DNA of 64,000 bases, from the NCBI GenBank assembly GCA_947685225.1, contig CANTUV010000009.1, positions 2,976,001 through 3,040,000 of the forward strand. The letters run 5' to 3'. The notes under the pieces are model-generated. The model was given only the letters and a program-made list of their open reading frames with translations. It was not told the DNA's origin and ran no database searches. A program made the position numbers and the translations under genes. Below, piece after piece: positions 1 to 12,895 of the stretch. Position 1 is the stretch's first letter. Each line of letters opens with the position of its first letter. This stretch comes from Garcia nutans. Taxonomy: Eukaryota; Streptophyta; Magnoliopsida; Malpighiales; Euphorbiaceae.

Positions 1-838
1 ATTAATTAAAAAATATTTATTATAAATATTTTTTAAAATAACTGTAATTAGTATTTCTATTTATATTGAATTGCTCTCGGAATATTTCGTAATCAGTTGT
101 GCCTTGAATATTCGGACCCCATTACTGTATTTGCTGGTAAATATCAAATCTAACAAGCATGCAATTATTAATGTCACTATAATGGCTCCATGTCCCTTTA
201 CATAATTCAATGAATAAATACAAAAAAAAAAAAAAAATCTGTAGTGTAATCAGAAATTACTCTATTGACTAAATAATAAGTCCTGTAATTTTTATTAAGA
301 AAGAGTAATTTTATTATTGTCCTTTAATTTTTTGGCATATATATATATATGTATGTATATATAATTTTGCTTAATAAATTTGAAAATGACAAATTTGTAT
401 AGTGAAAAATAAAACGAAAAGTTACAGAATTTTAACTAAAATTACATTTGAAAAACAATAGGATATTTTTATAAGAGAAGTAATTTTTTTTCTATGATGT
501 CATTTAATTTTATATTATAATATTATGTAATTTATTTTCTTGATAATGTTACATAATTAATTTGGAAGAGAAATTATGTAATTGAAAAAGAAAATTAAAT
601 GATCAAAAGAAAATTTTATAAGTTCCAGGCAAGTTATGTTATTTTTTTGTTGAAAAAATTAGAAGTTGATTGGAGTAATTCTTAAATAGATTGAAGATTG
701 CTCGAAATTAGCATTCTTGAACCTTAGCAAGAAGAATTAATTTTACAAATCAGGATATTCTTTCTGAGATTGGAAAGTTAAGTTAAACAAAAGGCCTTTT
801 ACTGTTTGACTCGAAATTTATCAACAGGAGAGATATCA
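1..838. other. AT-rich intergenic, no gene seen
   Basis: I see only AT-rich sequence with short homopolymers and an AT dinucleotide tract near 340-362. No coding signal, terminal repeat or RNA gene is recognisable. Confidence 0.6.
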
Positions 839-839
839 C

Positions 840-1516
840 TATTAGGCGGGACCTAACCACATGGTTACCACCCATTTCATTGACTTTTATTTTAAAAAAA
901 AATCAAGTTATAAGTAATTACCACAATTTGTGATAGATGAGAAGGAGGGAAGGACTATATGACCTTCCTCCCTTAATGGCATAACGCAGAAAAAGAAAAA
1001 AAAATACATAGATATTGAGAAAATTTTAAAAGAGAGAGAGAAATATTATTTATGAAATAATATTTTCGTGAGTGATAAAATATATAGTGAGATTTTATTT
1101 TAGGTATTTAAAAAATACTAATTATTATTTTGAATTTATCTCAATTGTGAGTATTGTGCTTTTAGAATATTTTCTAGAAAAAACTCTCTTTTTGTAATTT
1201 TACTATTTTCAATAGTGAAAAAATATTTTTAGAGTTTGTTCTATATACATAGCCTAATTTTAAATGGGTGAGCCACGTTAAATTTGGTATGATATTTTTA
1301 TCTCAATTTTATACCTATTGTCAAGGGTAGTTATTTTACTATATTATGCTATTAATTATCTGAATAAAATTCTATCTAATGAGACTGTACTTTAAGCGGG
1401 ACTGTCTGTGACCCTTTCAACATTTTCTAAGAATTTTCTTGACATTTATTTTTAGTATAATATTTCATATAATATTTATTTGTATAATAACAAGTAATTT
1501 GCGTGTTATTAATACT
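840..1516 (+). repeat. 5' LTR of the Copia element
   Basis: It starts TATTAGGCGGGACC and aligns along its length with 4014-4690, with many substitutions and small indels. Shared landmarks are a G-rich AAGGAGGGAAGG block and an AG-rich AAGAGAGAGAG block. The primer site follows 14 bases after its approximate 3' end. Confidence 0.8.
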
Positions 1517-1530
1517 TGCTGCATAAGAAG

Positions 1531-1543
1531 TGGTATCAGAGCC
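1531..1543 (+). other. Primer binding site (initiator tRNA-Met type)
   Basis: TGGTATCAGAGCC matches the standard plant LTR-retrotransposon primer site complementary to the 3' end of initiator tRNA-Met. It lies just downstream of the 5' LTR. Confidence 0.8.
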
Positions 1544-1609
1544 AAGTTCAGGCATGCGGTATTGGAATTAACCTTTTTGTGTTAAAAATTGAAGGCAAAG
1601 ATACATAAG

Positions 1610-2266
1610 ATGATCAGCCTAAATACCTCGAATTACTATATATGGAGAAATAAGATGAAGGATCTCCTATTTATGATGAAAATACATTTATCTATATTCA
1701 CCACATCATAACCTGATGAAAAATCATATGAAGACTGGGAATTCGAGGATGAACAAGTGTGTGGCTTCATCCAATAGTTTGTCAAAGACACTGTGTATAA
1801 TCACATTTATAATGAGACTCATGCAAGATCCATATGGGAGAAGCTTGAACAGTTATATGCTTCTATGATAGGGAATAACAAGTTGCTCTATTTGACTATA
1901 CTAATCAAAATTAGTTATTAGGAAGATACATCTATGGCAGACCACTTAAATGAATTTCAAGATTTTATGGACCAATTATCAGGAATGGGCGTAAAATTTG
2001 ACGATGAGATGCTCGGTCTCTTACTACTTTCCTCTCTGCCAGAGTCCTGAGAGACTTTGAAGATTTTCATCACCAATTCAGCAGTTGATGGTGTTATCAG
2101 TTTGGAATTTGTCAAGAGTTTGATTCTAAATAAAGATCAACCCATCGAAGACATCAACAAAGTAAAAAAGGATGTCCCTGAATCCAATGGCAACTCAGCA
2201 AACTTAAACTTAGTTCCTCTAAAGGCAGTGCCAAGACAAGTTGGAGATGAAATTCAAAATTGTTAG
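1610..2266 (+). pseudogene. Copia gag remnant
   Basis: The translation across frames shows the N-terminal NTSNYYIWRNKMKDLL motif and later GMGVKFDDEMLGLLLLSSLPES, both typical of Copia gag polyproteins of the UBN2 family. Stops interrupt it (for example after the LPES motif near 2048), and the longest open piece is 2057-2266. It would have formed the virus-like particle of the retrotransposon. It is not functional. Confidence 0.7.
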
Positions 2267-2329
2267 CCAGAAAATACTGACATCGATGCTCCCATAAAGA
2301 TCCAATCAGATGATGATGAGGACCAAATT

Positions 2330-3960
2330 GAAAATCAACAACCGCCACCAATAGAAGTTCCTTAGATTCCATTGAAGAGATATACTAGAACTCGACAACT
2401 TTCTAATAGATACTATAATGATTAGTATGTGTTGCTTACTAGTGGGGGAGAACTTGAGGATTACCAAAAAGCTATGACAGATAAGAATAGAGAGAAATAG
2501 TTTAAAGCCATGTAAGATAAGTTGAAATTCTTGAATGAGTAAGACTTTTGAGCTGGTGAAGTTGCCCACAGGTAAGAGGGCTTTGAAGAATAAATAAGTG
2601 TTTAGAATAAAGCATGAAGAACACAGTTTTCAGCCTCGATTCAAAGCCAAATTAGTTGTTAAGGGATTCAACTAAAGGAAATAGATTGATTTTGATGAGA
2701 TCTTTTCACTAGTGGTGAAGATGACATCAATTCGTACAGTGATATGATTAACTGCAAGTTTTGACTTAAAGATCGAGCAAATGGATATAAAGATTTCCTT
2801 CCTTCATAGTGACTTTGAGGAAGAGATAAACATGGAACAACTAGAGGGTTTCAAAGAAAAAAGTAGAGTGGATTATGTTTGCAAGTTAAAGAAAAGTTTA
2901 TACGATTGAAATAAGCACCGAAACAGTAGTACGAGAAGTGTGAATCAGTTATGGGGAGCAAGTTAAGATGACCACTTCAAGTTATTGTGTGTTTATAAAG
3001 AAATTCTCTGATGATGATTTTATTATTCTGTTACTCTATGTGGATGACATGTTAATTATTGGTCAGAATATTTTTAGGTCTGAAGAAGCAGTTGAACAAG
3101 TCTTTTGCTATGAAAGACTTGGGCCAGCAAGACAAATCTTGGCATTAAGATAATTAGAGACATGAGAGCTAAGAAATTGTGGTTGTTATAGGAGAAATAC
3201 ATTGAGAAAATACTTTAGAGATTTAATATGGATAAAGCTAAAGTGGTTAGTTATCCTCTTCCTAACCATTTTAAATTAACTTTGAAACAATATCCTTCCA
3301 TATAAAAAGAGAAAGAAGAGATGGACAAAGTTCTATAGGCTTTAGCAGTTGGAAGTTTGATATATGCCCTGGTGTGTACACGGCCAGATATTTCTCACTC
3401 AATAAGAGTAGTGAGTCAGTTACTTTCAAATCCTAGTAAAGAACATTGAGCTGTAGTGAAATAAATTTTGAGATACCTTTATGGAACCTCAAAAATATGT
3501 TTATGTTTTGGAGATGAAAAATCTGTGTTAGCTAGCTATACAAATGCAGATATGGCAGACGATGTTGACTCGAGAAAGTCTACATCAGGTTATTTGATTT
3601 CATTTGCAGTGAAAGTTGTGTCATGACAGTTAAGGTTACAAAAGTGTGTTGCTCTCTCAACAACTGAAGTAGAATTCATTGCTGCAACTGAAGCATGCAA
3701 AGAGCTCCTATGGATGAATAAGTTCTTAGAAGAACTTGGATTTCAGCAGGATAAATATTCGCTTTATTGTGATAATTAAAGTGTCATTAATCTTGAAAAG
3801 AATTTCTCCATCCATTCCAGATCAAAGTATATTGTTGTGGGATACCACTAGATCAAATATGTATTGGAGAAGAAACTTTTACAACTTGAAAAGATTCATA
3901 CTGAATAAAATGGTGCAGACATGTTGACAAAAATACTTATAAGAGAAAAGTTTAAATTTT
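2330..3960 (+). pseudogene. Copia reverse transcriptase-RNase H remnant
   Basis: The fragment begins with the KRYTRTRQLSNRYYND linker seen just upstream of Copia reverse transcriptase. It continues with VKMTSIRTV, the catalytic YVDDMLII box at about 3038-3061, and the RNase H motif YTNADMADDVDSRKSTSGYL near 3540-3600. Several stops and frame changes break it. Gag runs almost directly into this region, so an internal deletion removed protease and integrase. Confidence 0.8.
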
Positions 3961-4001
3961 GTCGATCATCTGCAAGAATAATAGTTAACCTTTGTGGTAG
4001 A

Positions 4002-4690
4002 TAAAGGGAGAATTATTGGGCGGTACCTAACCATATGGGAACCGTCCATTTCTTTTACTTTTGTTTCAAAAAAATTAAGTCAAAAGTAATTGCCACAATT
4101 TGTGGCTGATGGAAAGGAGGGAAGGCCTATTTAAGGCCTTCCTCCCTCAATGGTATAACATGAAAAAGAAGAAAAAAAATAAATAGAGATTGTGAGAATT
4201 TTAAAAGAGAGAGAGAAAAATATTATTTGTAAAATAATATTTTTATGAGTGACAAAATAGTAAGATTTTATTTTGAGTATTTTCAAAAATATTAACCACT
4301 ATTTTAGGTTTATCTCAATTGTGAGTGTTGTATTTCTAGAATATTTTCTAAAAAAGACTTTCTTTGTAATCTTACTATTTTCAACAGTAGAATAATATTT
4401 TTTAAAGTTTGCTCTGTAGACGTAGGCCAAAGTTAAAATAGTAAACCGCGTTAAATCCATTATGCTATTTTTTGTCTCAATTTTATAGCTATTATCAAGG
4501 GTAGTTATTTTGTTATATCGTGCTAATAATTATCCGAGTAAAATTCTGTTTAAAGAGACTGAATTTTAAGCGGGACCGTCTGTAACCCCTTCAATCTTTT
4601 TTGAGAATTTTCTTGACATTTATTTTTAGTATAATATTTCATATACTATTTACTTATATAATAGCAAGTAATTTGCATGTTATTAACACT
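4002..4690 (+). repeat. Polypurine tract and 3' LTR of the Copia element
   Basis: The purine run AAAGGGAGAA (4003-4012) directly precedes the 3' LTR, which starts at about 4014 with TATTGGGCGG. It ends near 4690, where similarity to the 5' LTR stops. The two LTRs differ at many sites, indicating an old insertion. Confidence 0.75.
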
Positions 4691-5944
4691 AAGCTACACA
4701 ACAACCACGATAATGCTCGGAGATATGCAAAGATTGGAAAATTGAACCTTAGGACAATTTTTTATGGTGTTCCTTTCAAACTACTTTCAACAATTTATCA
4801 TACTCCAGCAGAAAATTATTGGATATATATACTAAGTATACGTAAAAATAACATTCAATACACCCTCACTTACAATTTTGTTAGATTCATTTTACATGAA
4901 ATTAGGTGAAAATTGGCTCATTGTGAGTGCAAGACGTGACATATATTGGTGCAGAATAGAAGGCAAACTAGACGGTCTTAATATTTATTGAGAGACTTGA
5001 TGAAAAACTGTTTAAAGTGACAATTTGGTAACTTCCACTCAAAAGTTAAAATTTAAATTTGGGCGTTTCTTGAGCATGGCCTAATGGAAAATGGACTAAT
5101 GATTCAAATATACTACTTTGCAGTGATATCCGTTGTTTTGTAATCCTGCCTAATTCCCTTATTGTAACTTTGACAGAGTTTTATTTTCTTCATTATTTTT
5201 TATCGAGTAGTTTTCTTATTTGTTGCATTAGGGTTTCTAGAACCAACTATATATAATGTTCATTTTTTACACTGGATGACAGCTTTTAGAGTCAATAAAA
5301 TTTTAACAGAACTTTTTTCTTTTCTTCTATCAAACTTTTGGAATTTTTTATTTACTAATTACTTAAAATCTATTTTCTTGAGCATTTATAAACTAAACAA
5401 TTTAATAAGAAAATAATTTTAATTGTTGTTTACTTCCGCTGGGTTATTTATACACACATCGGATGCCCTAAATAATTTCCCGACTCCACTACAATGGGCA
5501 TATATGACGGTCCAATTCTAGTTTTTCTCTTGGTTGCTGATTTGTTTATTCTATGCCGAAGAAGTAGAAACAGAAAACCTGAATAATATTTATGGTTTTT
5601 ACTGAAACTATAAGCTGTCTAATTATAAAATTAAACATTAATCAGATGGATTTTTACGTCATAATATTTATGGTTTGTTCAAATGACAAAGGAAGAAAAA
5701 GAAAAAAAATAATTTGTAAGAAATAGAATTGGTCATCAGCAGCCAACGACAAGACGTTTTTTGAAACGGCAAGTCGTTGTATTCAAACAATACAAGCCCA
5801 AGTTTCAACCAAGAAAGAGAAATTGAAAAGGACAGTAAACAGAATATGTATAGGATATCTAGCATTGGTTCCACCAACAACGATTGTAAAATGAAACATT
5901 TATTCAGAAAAAAAGTTGAAATAGAAAAACAAAGCTGGATTTAC
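4691..5944. other. Intergenic, no gene seen
   Basis: AT-rich sequence downstream of the retroelement and of the GDSL pseudogene's stop codon. I found no coding, RNA or repeat signal. Confidence 0.5.
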
Positions 5945-7619
5945 TTAAAAATCCACAGGCCAAGTGTATATGAACTTCAGCCACTTAATGTCTCCTTGAT
6001 AGAGCCTATCAGCTAACAATTGAGAAGCCGCTTGAGATGGATGATATAAGTTCCAAAACAAGTACTCACTTCGACTCTTGCAAAGATTTGGATTGATAGG
6101 TTCATAATATCCGAATTCTCCATTGTTTTCTCCCAGTCCACAACAGGCATTCTTGATATCCTTGAATCCTAAGATATATATTAAAAAATTATCAATTTTT
6201 CTATATAACATAAAATAAGTAAAAATAACCGCGAACTGCCCTAACTCAATTCTACATCATCGTATAATTAAGGGAAAACCATTACATCTATGGTCAATTT
6301 AGATCACTTTTAATTTTTATCCTAATTCAAATATTTTATCAATTTCGTATATTAATTTTGCTTTTTGTTATAAATCTATCCAATCTCGTTTATGCACGTG
6401 AATTTGCTAAATGTAATAGTGGCAGATGGATATGGCAGCTTAGTGTAATGATAAATTTGCATCAATTATTAGTGTAATGAAAAATGTAATATTAGGGGAT
6501 GGGGATGGCAGCTTACCAAAAGAAGTATAGTTGTTAAACAAATCCATAGTCATATCATAAACATTTCCAAGAGAATATTTCATTTGAGGCAATTCTGAAG
6601 TCATCCCTTGTAATAAGGTGAGAGTTGAATTGTAAAAAGATTGAGTAAAATCATTCAAAAGCTGCATACAATTATCACCACCACCTAATTTTTTATTAAT
6701 TGCTCTTGCATATCTCCGATTGGTGCAACTCCCATAATCCCAAATCTCCGAGCACCCAATTTGTACATATTCTGTCATGATAAGCATTAAAATAACAGAA
6801 CTCCATATGTAAAACATATACATAAGGGTAATGATTAATATAATAACGGAACTATTAAATATAGATTTAAATGCATAATAATACAGTGTTTTACATATTT
6901 ATCATAACCTTTTCTTTTTGCCAAATAAATATATGACCTTCGAGTTCTTGACAATTCAATACATTCCTTTAACGGATGATGATGTGATAACAATTTAAAG
7001 GTCATATATTTATTTACGAGAAAGATTATGATAAATATGTAAAGGTCTGTGTACTATTATGCATTTAAGTCTTAAATATATAATTAATAAAATAGAAGGA
7101 TAAGAACCTTTAGATAGTTAGCGTAAGCAGATTGGACGGTAGCCACATATTGATCCTTAGGTGTAGTATTTTTTCGCGCATATAGTCGAAGAATTCATTA
7201 GCTCCAAAGCAGAAAATGTAGAAAGCTTTAGAAAGAAACTTAGCTGTTGCTCCCACACCTCTTGCTTGTGTAATATTTCCTATAACTGTTTTAAATTGTT
7301 CAATTTGCAGTGACATTGGCACCACTGCATTCTGCAAAAAAAATACACAAAAAATAAACATCCAATCCTTGCTAAATATGAAGGGTTAATTGCATAATTT
7401 AATTTTCAAAAAATGAAAATGGTATATATATGTGATGTTGCAAAGAGACTAACCCATGCTCTGAATCCAGTTTCAGGAAGAATGCCAGATCCAGCAGAAG
7501 CAAAGTTGACACCTCGCTGAATCTTTTTCTTAAAATCAATGGATGTGTTATTGAGAAGGTCCATAATAGCTAGTGGGCTCTTCTTAAACCCAAACTTCAT
7601 TGCTAATAATAGAACACAA

Positions 7620-7699
<80 letters not shown>

Positions 7700-8242
7700 T
7701 GTCAATAATTAATATTAAATTTTGGTTTTTAATAGATAACCAAATTGATTAATAGAAAATGGTAAGTTCATTGGATTTTTCTTACTTTTAATATTATTCT
7801 TTAACCCTAAGTTTACTTTCTATTATTTCACTGATCATTGAAACTTGGAATTACTATTACAAATAGTTATTTTAAATAAATAAAGAAAAAAGAAGGCCTA
7901 TATAAATCAAACGACAAGTAGTTTATCTTACTGTAATACCATACTGGAAATACTATTATTGATGATTGAAAGTTTGAAAAAAGTACCTAATTGATCACCA
8001 ATGTTTTAGACATTGCAAAACCTTCCTGTTGGTTTTGAGTGAGGAAAATCAATCCCATTATAAGGGAAATTAGCCCTTGCATACGAGCCTACTACATAAT
8101 TGTTTGTCCCAATATCAATGGCAGAGTCCCCAAAAATGAAAATTGCAGGCAAAGTTCTCTCATAAGCATCAGCAAGTTTGAATATGGCAACGACACATAG
8201 AACAAAGAGGAGAAAATAAGTAAACTTTCGTATCTTTGCCAT
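5945..8242 (-). pseudogene. GDSL esterase/lipase pseudogene (five exons)
   Basis: Exons read on - at 8242-7987, 7602-7454, 7331-7108, 6771-6517 and 6168-5945, each with GT-AG borders and consistent phases. The product would be a secreted SGNH hydrolase: a hydrophobic leader, then block I FIFGDSAIDIGTNN with the nucleophile Ser. Lesions: an in-frame TAA replaces the codon after GRFCNV in exon 1; exon 3 loses one base in an A run after YMREK; exon 4 changes frame between GARRFGIMGVAPIG and GGGDNCMQLLNDF. Block III is GANE rather than GSND, and the last block reads YLFWNLYHPSQ, so the catalytic Asp is Asn while His remains. It is a tandem paralogue of the gene at 19.5-21.9 kb. The stop, two frameshifts and lost Asp together make inactivity very likely. 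Confidence 0.85.
7617..7696. repeat. (TAA)n microsatellite in intron 1 of the GDSL pseudogene
   Basis: About 26 uninterrupted AAT/TAA units, just upstream (in gene sense) of the exon 2 acceptor. It creates a spurious poly-leucine reading frame on the minus strand. Confidence 0.95.
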
Positions 8243-8817
8243 GAGAAAAAGAGAATATATATTAACTTCTTATCTAATTTTCCTTGATTATTTATCTTAA
8301 TTGTTAGTCTTTCTCTTATGTACACTTTTTGTTTTGTTTTATACTTGTAAGAAACATTATCAACTAGAAATAGAATCAATAAAACATTTGTTTCAAGGCA
8401 TTTTCTTGTTTTTTACATTAATCAACTATATAAAATTTGAATATTATCTGGGAATTAATACATAAATAATTATTTATTTTAACTTATAAGACAAACAACT
8501 TCATTAGTTGGGCGGATTGTTCTATTGCTAATCCTCATATATATTAACCAAACTAACATGTTCTTGCTCTTTGTAAAGAAGTGTAAAACCATTTTTATAA
8601 AAATGAAAGGGTAAGGATAAAAGAAATGTGAGAAGTAGAAACTTTATATGTTTCCAAGTTTCAAATTTAGTGTTATATATCAATTTTACTTTTCATTTTA
8701 TTGTTTGATTGTTAGAAGGAACTTAATATGTAATTTATCATAAGTTTGAGTAGAAAATTTTTATAACAAGGATAGGCATTTTATTCTTTCATTTTTACAT
8801 GTTATCGTCATCATCAT
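8243..8817. other. Intergenic upstream of the GDSL pseudogene
   Basis: AT-rich. It would hold the promoter of the pseudogene, but I see no confident TATA box. It ends where the Gypsy LTR begins. Confidence 0.4.
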
Positions 8818-10414
8818 TGTTGGTCTATGGGTGTATATCGATTTTAAAAACCGCAAGTGCATGACTCATAATAAGTAATATAGTAAAAGTAAGAGTCGAT
8901 CCCACATAGAAGGTTCAATTTATTTAACTAAAATTCAATTTAACTATTATCTGAAAATTAGTAAATTGCAACAGTTTAATTTTACTTAATTAATCTTAAT
9001 CTATCCAAGTCAATTACTCTAAACTAAGTGTTCAAATAATCAATGGTGAAGGAGTAGGATTAGGTTTCATTGGAGTTTTTACTATAGATCTAATTAATGA
9101 AGCATTAAGTTTCAATTCTTAAATCTTAGATATCCAATACCACTCAATTCATCCACTTCTCTCTCAAGCAAGGGGAATATAATTGGGTAATGATTAAATT
9201 ACTATTCTCATGTCAAATAATCAAAGTCCAATTCAATTTAATCAAGATATTAATTCTGAATCCCTAAGCAATTAATTTACCTCTAAACTTAATCACTCAA
9301 GGTTGACGATTTCACATAAAAAAAATCACATTCAACTTTCACATTTTATATGATTCTTTAAATTTAACAATTGGTTGCCAAACAATTGCTAATTAATTAA
9401 ACCAAAATCATCAAATCAAGGATAAAAGAAAATTATTCTACGTATATTAATAGATTATAATCAAACTCATAGTTCCAATATCAAAATCCACTTAATCCCA
9501 CAAAGGGATTAGTTGCTCATAATTAAATTAAACTTAGATAAAATAGAAATTAAAAAATAATACAAAAAATTCATCATTCTAATATTCAAAATAAGAAAAT
9601 AACAAATTATTAAATAAAATGTAAACTAGAAAATATAAACTAAATAGAGAGTTCAAATGAGGTTGATGAAGAATCCGGCAGAGACGACCAAGTCTTCCTC
9701 TAATGTAATCTATTTCTTTCTTTAATCTCCAATTGTGCTAAAATTAATTTTCTCTAAACAAAATATGAAGAAAAATAGTCTAACACTCTAGAATGGCTCT
9801 CTCATGTACTGTTCACATCCCCCTTTTGTATCCAGCCAATCCCTCTTTCAAATCAAAATCCTACTCCTACTCAACCTCTGTTTCAGAATTTGAATTCAAA
9901 ATTCCCACTCGATTTTGAATGAGATATGATTTTTATCTCCAATTGACCTCTTCAAAAATATTGTATCCCCAAAATAGTAGATAGTTTTAGACTTTTGAAT
10001 CACCCGATTCGGACTTCAGATGTCCAAGTTATGGCCCAATTACTATTATTGGCTCGGACTAGACTTCTGATTTTGAAATTCAAGCTCAATTTCGAATTTA
10101 AAGTTGGAGTCTCAAATGAACTCGGAATTTAACGACCAAGGACTTTCTGAAAAGCTTGAGATTTCTTATATTAACTTCATGAAGACTACTTTTTTAATTT
10201 TGTACATTAAGACCGCCGAAATTTTACTTGAATCTTGAAAGGTCAAATTATACCTAAAAATTTCAGTTTATGCACACTTTCAAGAAATTAATTTAAACTA
10301 AGCTTAATTATAAAATAATGAAATAAAAGCACATAAATAAGCTTAGAATAAATTAATTCAAGTCAATTGCATGCTAAATATGATAGAAAATATAGGGTTA
10401 ATATGCCCCTAACA
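8818..10414 (-). repeat. Gypsy (Athila/Tat-type) 3' LTR
   Basis: On + it runs from TGTTGGTCTATGGG to ATGCCCCTAACA, giving TGTT...AACA inverted ends. It carries an AGAGTCGATCCCACA block I associate with LTRs of these Gypsy lineages. A polypurine tract abuts its minus-strand start. Confidence 0.75.
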
Positions 10415-10427
10415 AATTCTCCCACAC
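10415..10427 (-). other. Polypurine tract of the Gypsy element
   Basis: On - this reads GTGTGGGAGAATT and ends at the LTR's first TG, the expected primer position for plus-strand DNA synthesis. The neighbouring CTTGAGGACAAACAAAAG is a common sequence 5' of the tract in these elements. Confidence 0.65.
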
Positions 10428-11876
10428 TTGAACTTTTGTTTGTCCTCAAGCAAATTAACATTATTAAGTTAAATTCCAACAATCAATCAAACTCAACCAA
10501 CCAAAGAAAAATAATAATTACTTATTCTAAACTTAAAATACTAAACTTCAAAGAATCATAGCCTTAAGCAACTTCACAAATCAAAAACACTTAAACATTA
10601 AGGTGATTAGCAAAAACTTTTATGTTAAACCATAGTCACAAGAAATTCATCATAACTTCATTAATCCAAGAATATAGCAAGCATCACTAAGTAGCAAATC
10701 TTTCACAACAATCGATGATCAATAAGAACTATGCATTTATTAATATTATTAAATATATTTAATGGGTGCATTTTATGCTCCATCCCATAATTATTGTTAA
10801 TTTCTTTTTCTTTCTTTCTTTATATATATAAATGTATGGTGGATGCATTTTATGCTCCATTCCACCTTAATTATTAAAACGAGTGCGTCTTACTCTCCAT
10901 CTCGCAAAAATATTTAATATAATAACTATATTAATTATGTATAATTCTCACATCATATCCTCACAAAATTAAGTCATTTTGTTACCTTAGTGATATATGC
11001 TAACTCAAGAATCTATTACATCACAATGAACTTAAATCACTATGATAAAAAATAATTATAAATATTCTTTTTTTTTTAATAAAAGTGCTATTAACTTGTA
11101 AAATTTCTCAAGATTACAATCTTATCCATTCCATGCATTAAATTAAGAATAACCAATAATTATTTTTAATTTAGCTAAAAGAATTCAATTTTTAAGTTGA
11201 AATCTAAAATAACAATAATTAACTCACTTAATAACAAGGAAAGAATAAGTAGAGATTATAAACCAAATAGAATGTAAATTCTGAAGCTGAAACTTTTTGA
11301 AAAAATTTGGAACTTTTTTTTTTAATTATGAAAATTTTGAAATAATAAAATATTATTATTAATTATGAAAATTCTGTCTTTTTCTTTTTTTTTATTAATT
11401 TTAAAATTTTTAAACTTACAAAAACAAAGAAAACACAAACAACAATAAAAAAATATACTTCACAAAATACAAATTAAACTAACTAATAAAACAAATAACA
11501 AAATAAATATTTTCCTCTCACACTTTAAATTTTTCATTGTCTCCAATGAAAAATACTAAATCACACATAAGAAGCATAATAAATAACATCAAAAAGAAAT
11601 TATAATAAGAAAAAGAAAAATGATGGAAGCTTCCCTGAGTCATGGCAACGATGGAGGTGAGGGAGTCGGCGAATGAACAGACAATCCTAAAAGTTCAATA
11701 TACTTCATGAGCTTATAATTGTAATATGTCTGACTCCTTTCCATGTTGATAAGTTTGTGATTTATCATCCCTATTTGATCACCATACTGCCTTTGATGTG
11801 CCTCCATAATGTTTAACTACGTGCTCATCTTGTGATTCTTTGCATCCATTGAATCGAGCCGCTTTAAAACTTGTCG
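10428..11876 (-). other. Untranslated 3' region of the Gypsy element
   Basis: No coding signal. It contains three related short segments around 10760-10900 with the phrase ATGCTCCAT or CTCTCCAT following a T-rich run, which look like small local duplications within the element. Confidence 0.45.
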
Positions 11877-12895
11877 CTATCCCTTCTCCTCATTTGTATT
11901 ATCATCATCTTGTTCATCATCACTTTCGTCTTCCTTATTGTATTCTTCTGCATGTGCTGGTTGATCACTTGGTGTTGTACTATTTGAACCTCCTTGTATT
12001 AATTTTCTATAGCACCTTCTTATTGTGGGATCCATTAAACTACTGTCAGCATCTAAAATCTCAGCATGACATAAAGTGTCGAAGAAATATGGCTCTCCAC
12101 TAATACATTCCATTGAAGTATTGTTAGGATCAAAGAAATTAAAATAAACTGCTAATCCATGAACAATATGTCCTAATGCAATAGTACTCTTAGGATGTTG
12201 AGCAATAAACATGAAACTTTAAAAAATATTGTATGTTGTAGACACTTTTTTACTCTTATAAGCACAATACAACATAAATAAATCTTGTACTGATACTTTA
12301 TTACTTTCTTTTTTACCAAAAACAAAATGACACTTATGCAATAAAAGTAAACTATGATCACGAATCAATCCATTAGGTGCATTCCTTATATTAAATGAAT
12401 CAAATCCAGTTAATATTTTTTAAAATTTGTCAACATTAAATTCTTTCGAATGTGTGCAAGCACTTTCTTTAGGCAAGCCAAAAGCTTTGAATATAATATC
12501 ATGATCAATTACATAATTAATACCAAACATTCTACACTTAAATTTTTATCCTTAGATTTAGACATTTTAAGTGTTGTGAAAAATTTAAGAGTGAGTTCCC
12601 TATATGTGTCATATTTCTTTTGAACCAATTTTTTCCAACCTAATCTAGTAAATAATTGCTTCATTCTATCATCTAGACCCAAATGCTCAAAAACACCATA
12701 GCTAAAATATCTACAAGGAGTAATATTTCTCAAGCATAGGGAGAGATATTTCTTACCTTCTTCTTGATCAAAAATTGGAAAAGGAGCCTCAAAATGAGAA
12801 GATATATCTACCTCATCCCTTGAAGAGCTTGAAACTTTCTCTTTCCCCTTCCTTGAAGAAGTTTTCTTTGCAATACTCTTAGTTCTTGAAGCCAT
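11877..12895 (-). pseudogene. ATHILA ORF-1-like 3' protein, broken
   Basis: The minus-strand frame opens with a Ser/Lys-rich MASRTKSIAKKTSSRKGKEK and continues with SLCLRNITPCRYFSYGVFEHLG and LFTRLGWKKLV, the pattern of the ATHILA ORF-1 family found downstream of pol in Athila-type Gypsy elements. The open frame from 12895 stops at 12509; homologous-looking sequence continues in other frames, and the open C-terminal piece is 12212-11877, with an acidic tail. Stops and frame changes between these pieces make it a pseudogene. The function of this 3' ORF family (sometimes compared with envelope genes) is not established. Confidence 0.6.

Larger units (their letters stand above)
839..4690 (+). 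mobile_element. Decayed Copia LTR retrotransposon, integrase missing
   Basis: Two related direct repeats of about 677 bp bound an interior with a tRNA-Met type primer site, a Copia (UBN2-type) gag relic and reverse transcriptase/RNase H relics, all on +. Gag remnants end near 2266 and the linker before the reverse transcriptase begins by about 2340, so protease and integrase are absent. Many in-frame stops and frameshifts show it is long dead. The pol motifs resemble the Tork-type Copia relic at 43.5-44.4 kb. I could not define a convincing target-site duplication. Confidence 0.85.

Noticed and set aside
4601..4909. 102-codon open frame on +
   Set aside because: Begins inside the Copia 3' LTR and runs into AT-rich flank with no family resemblance.
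7406..7705. Poly-leucine open frame on the minus strand
   Set aside because: It is the (TAA)n microsatellite read through into GDSL exon 2; the Leu run is intronic.
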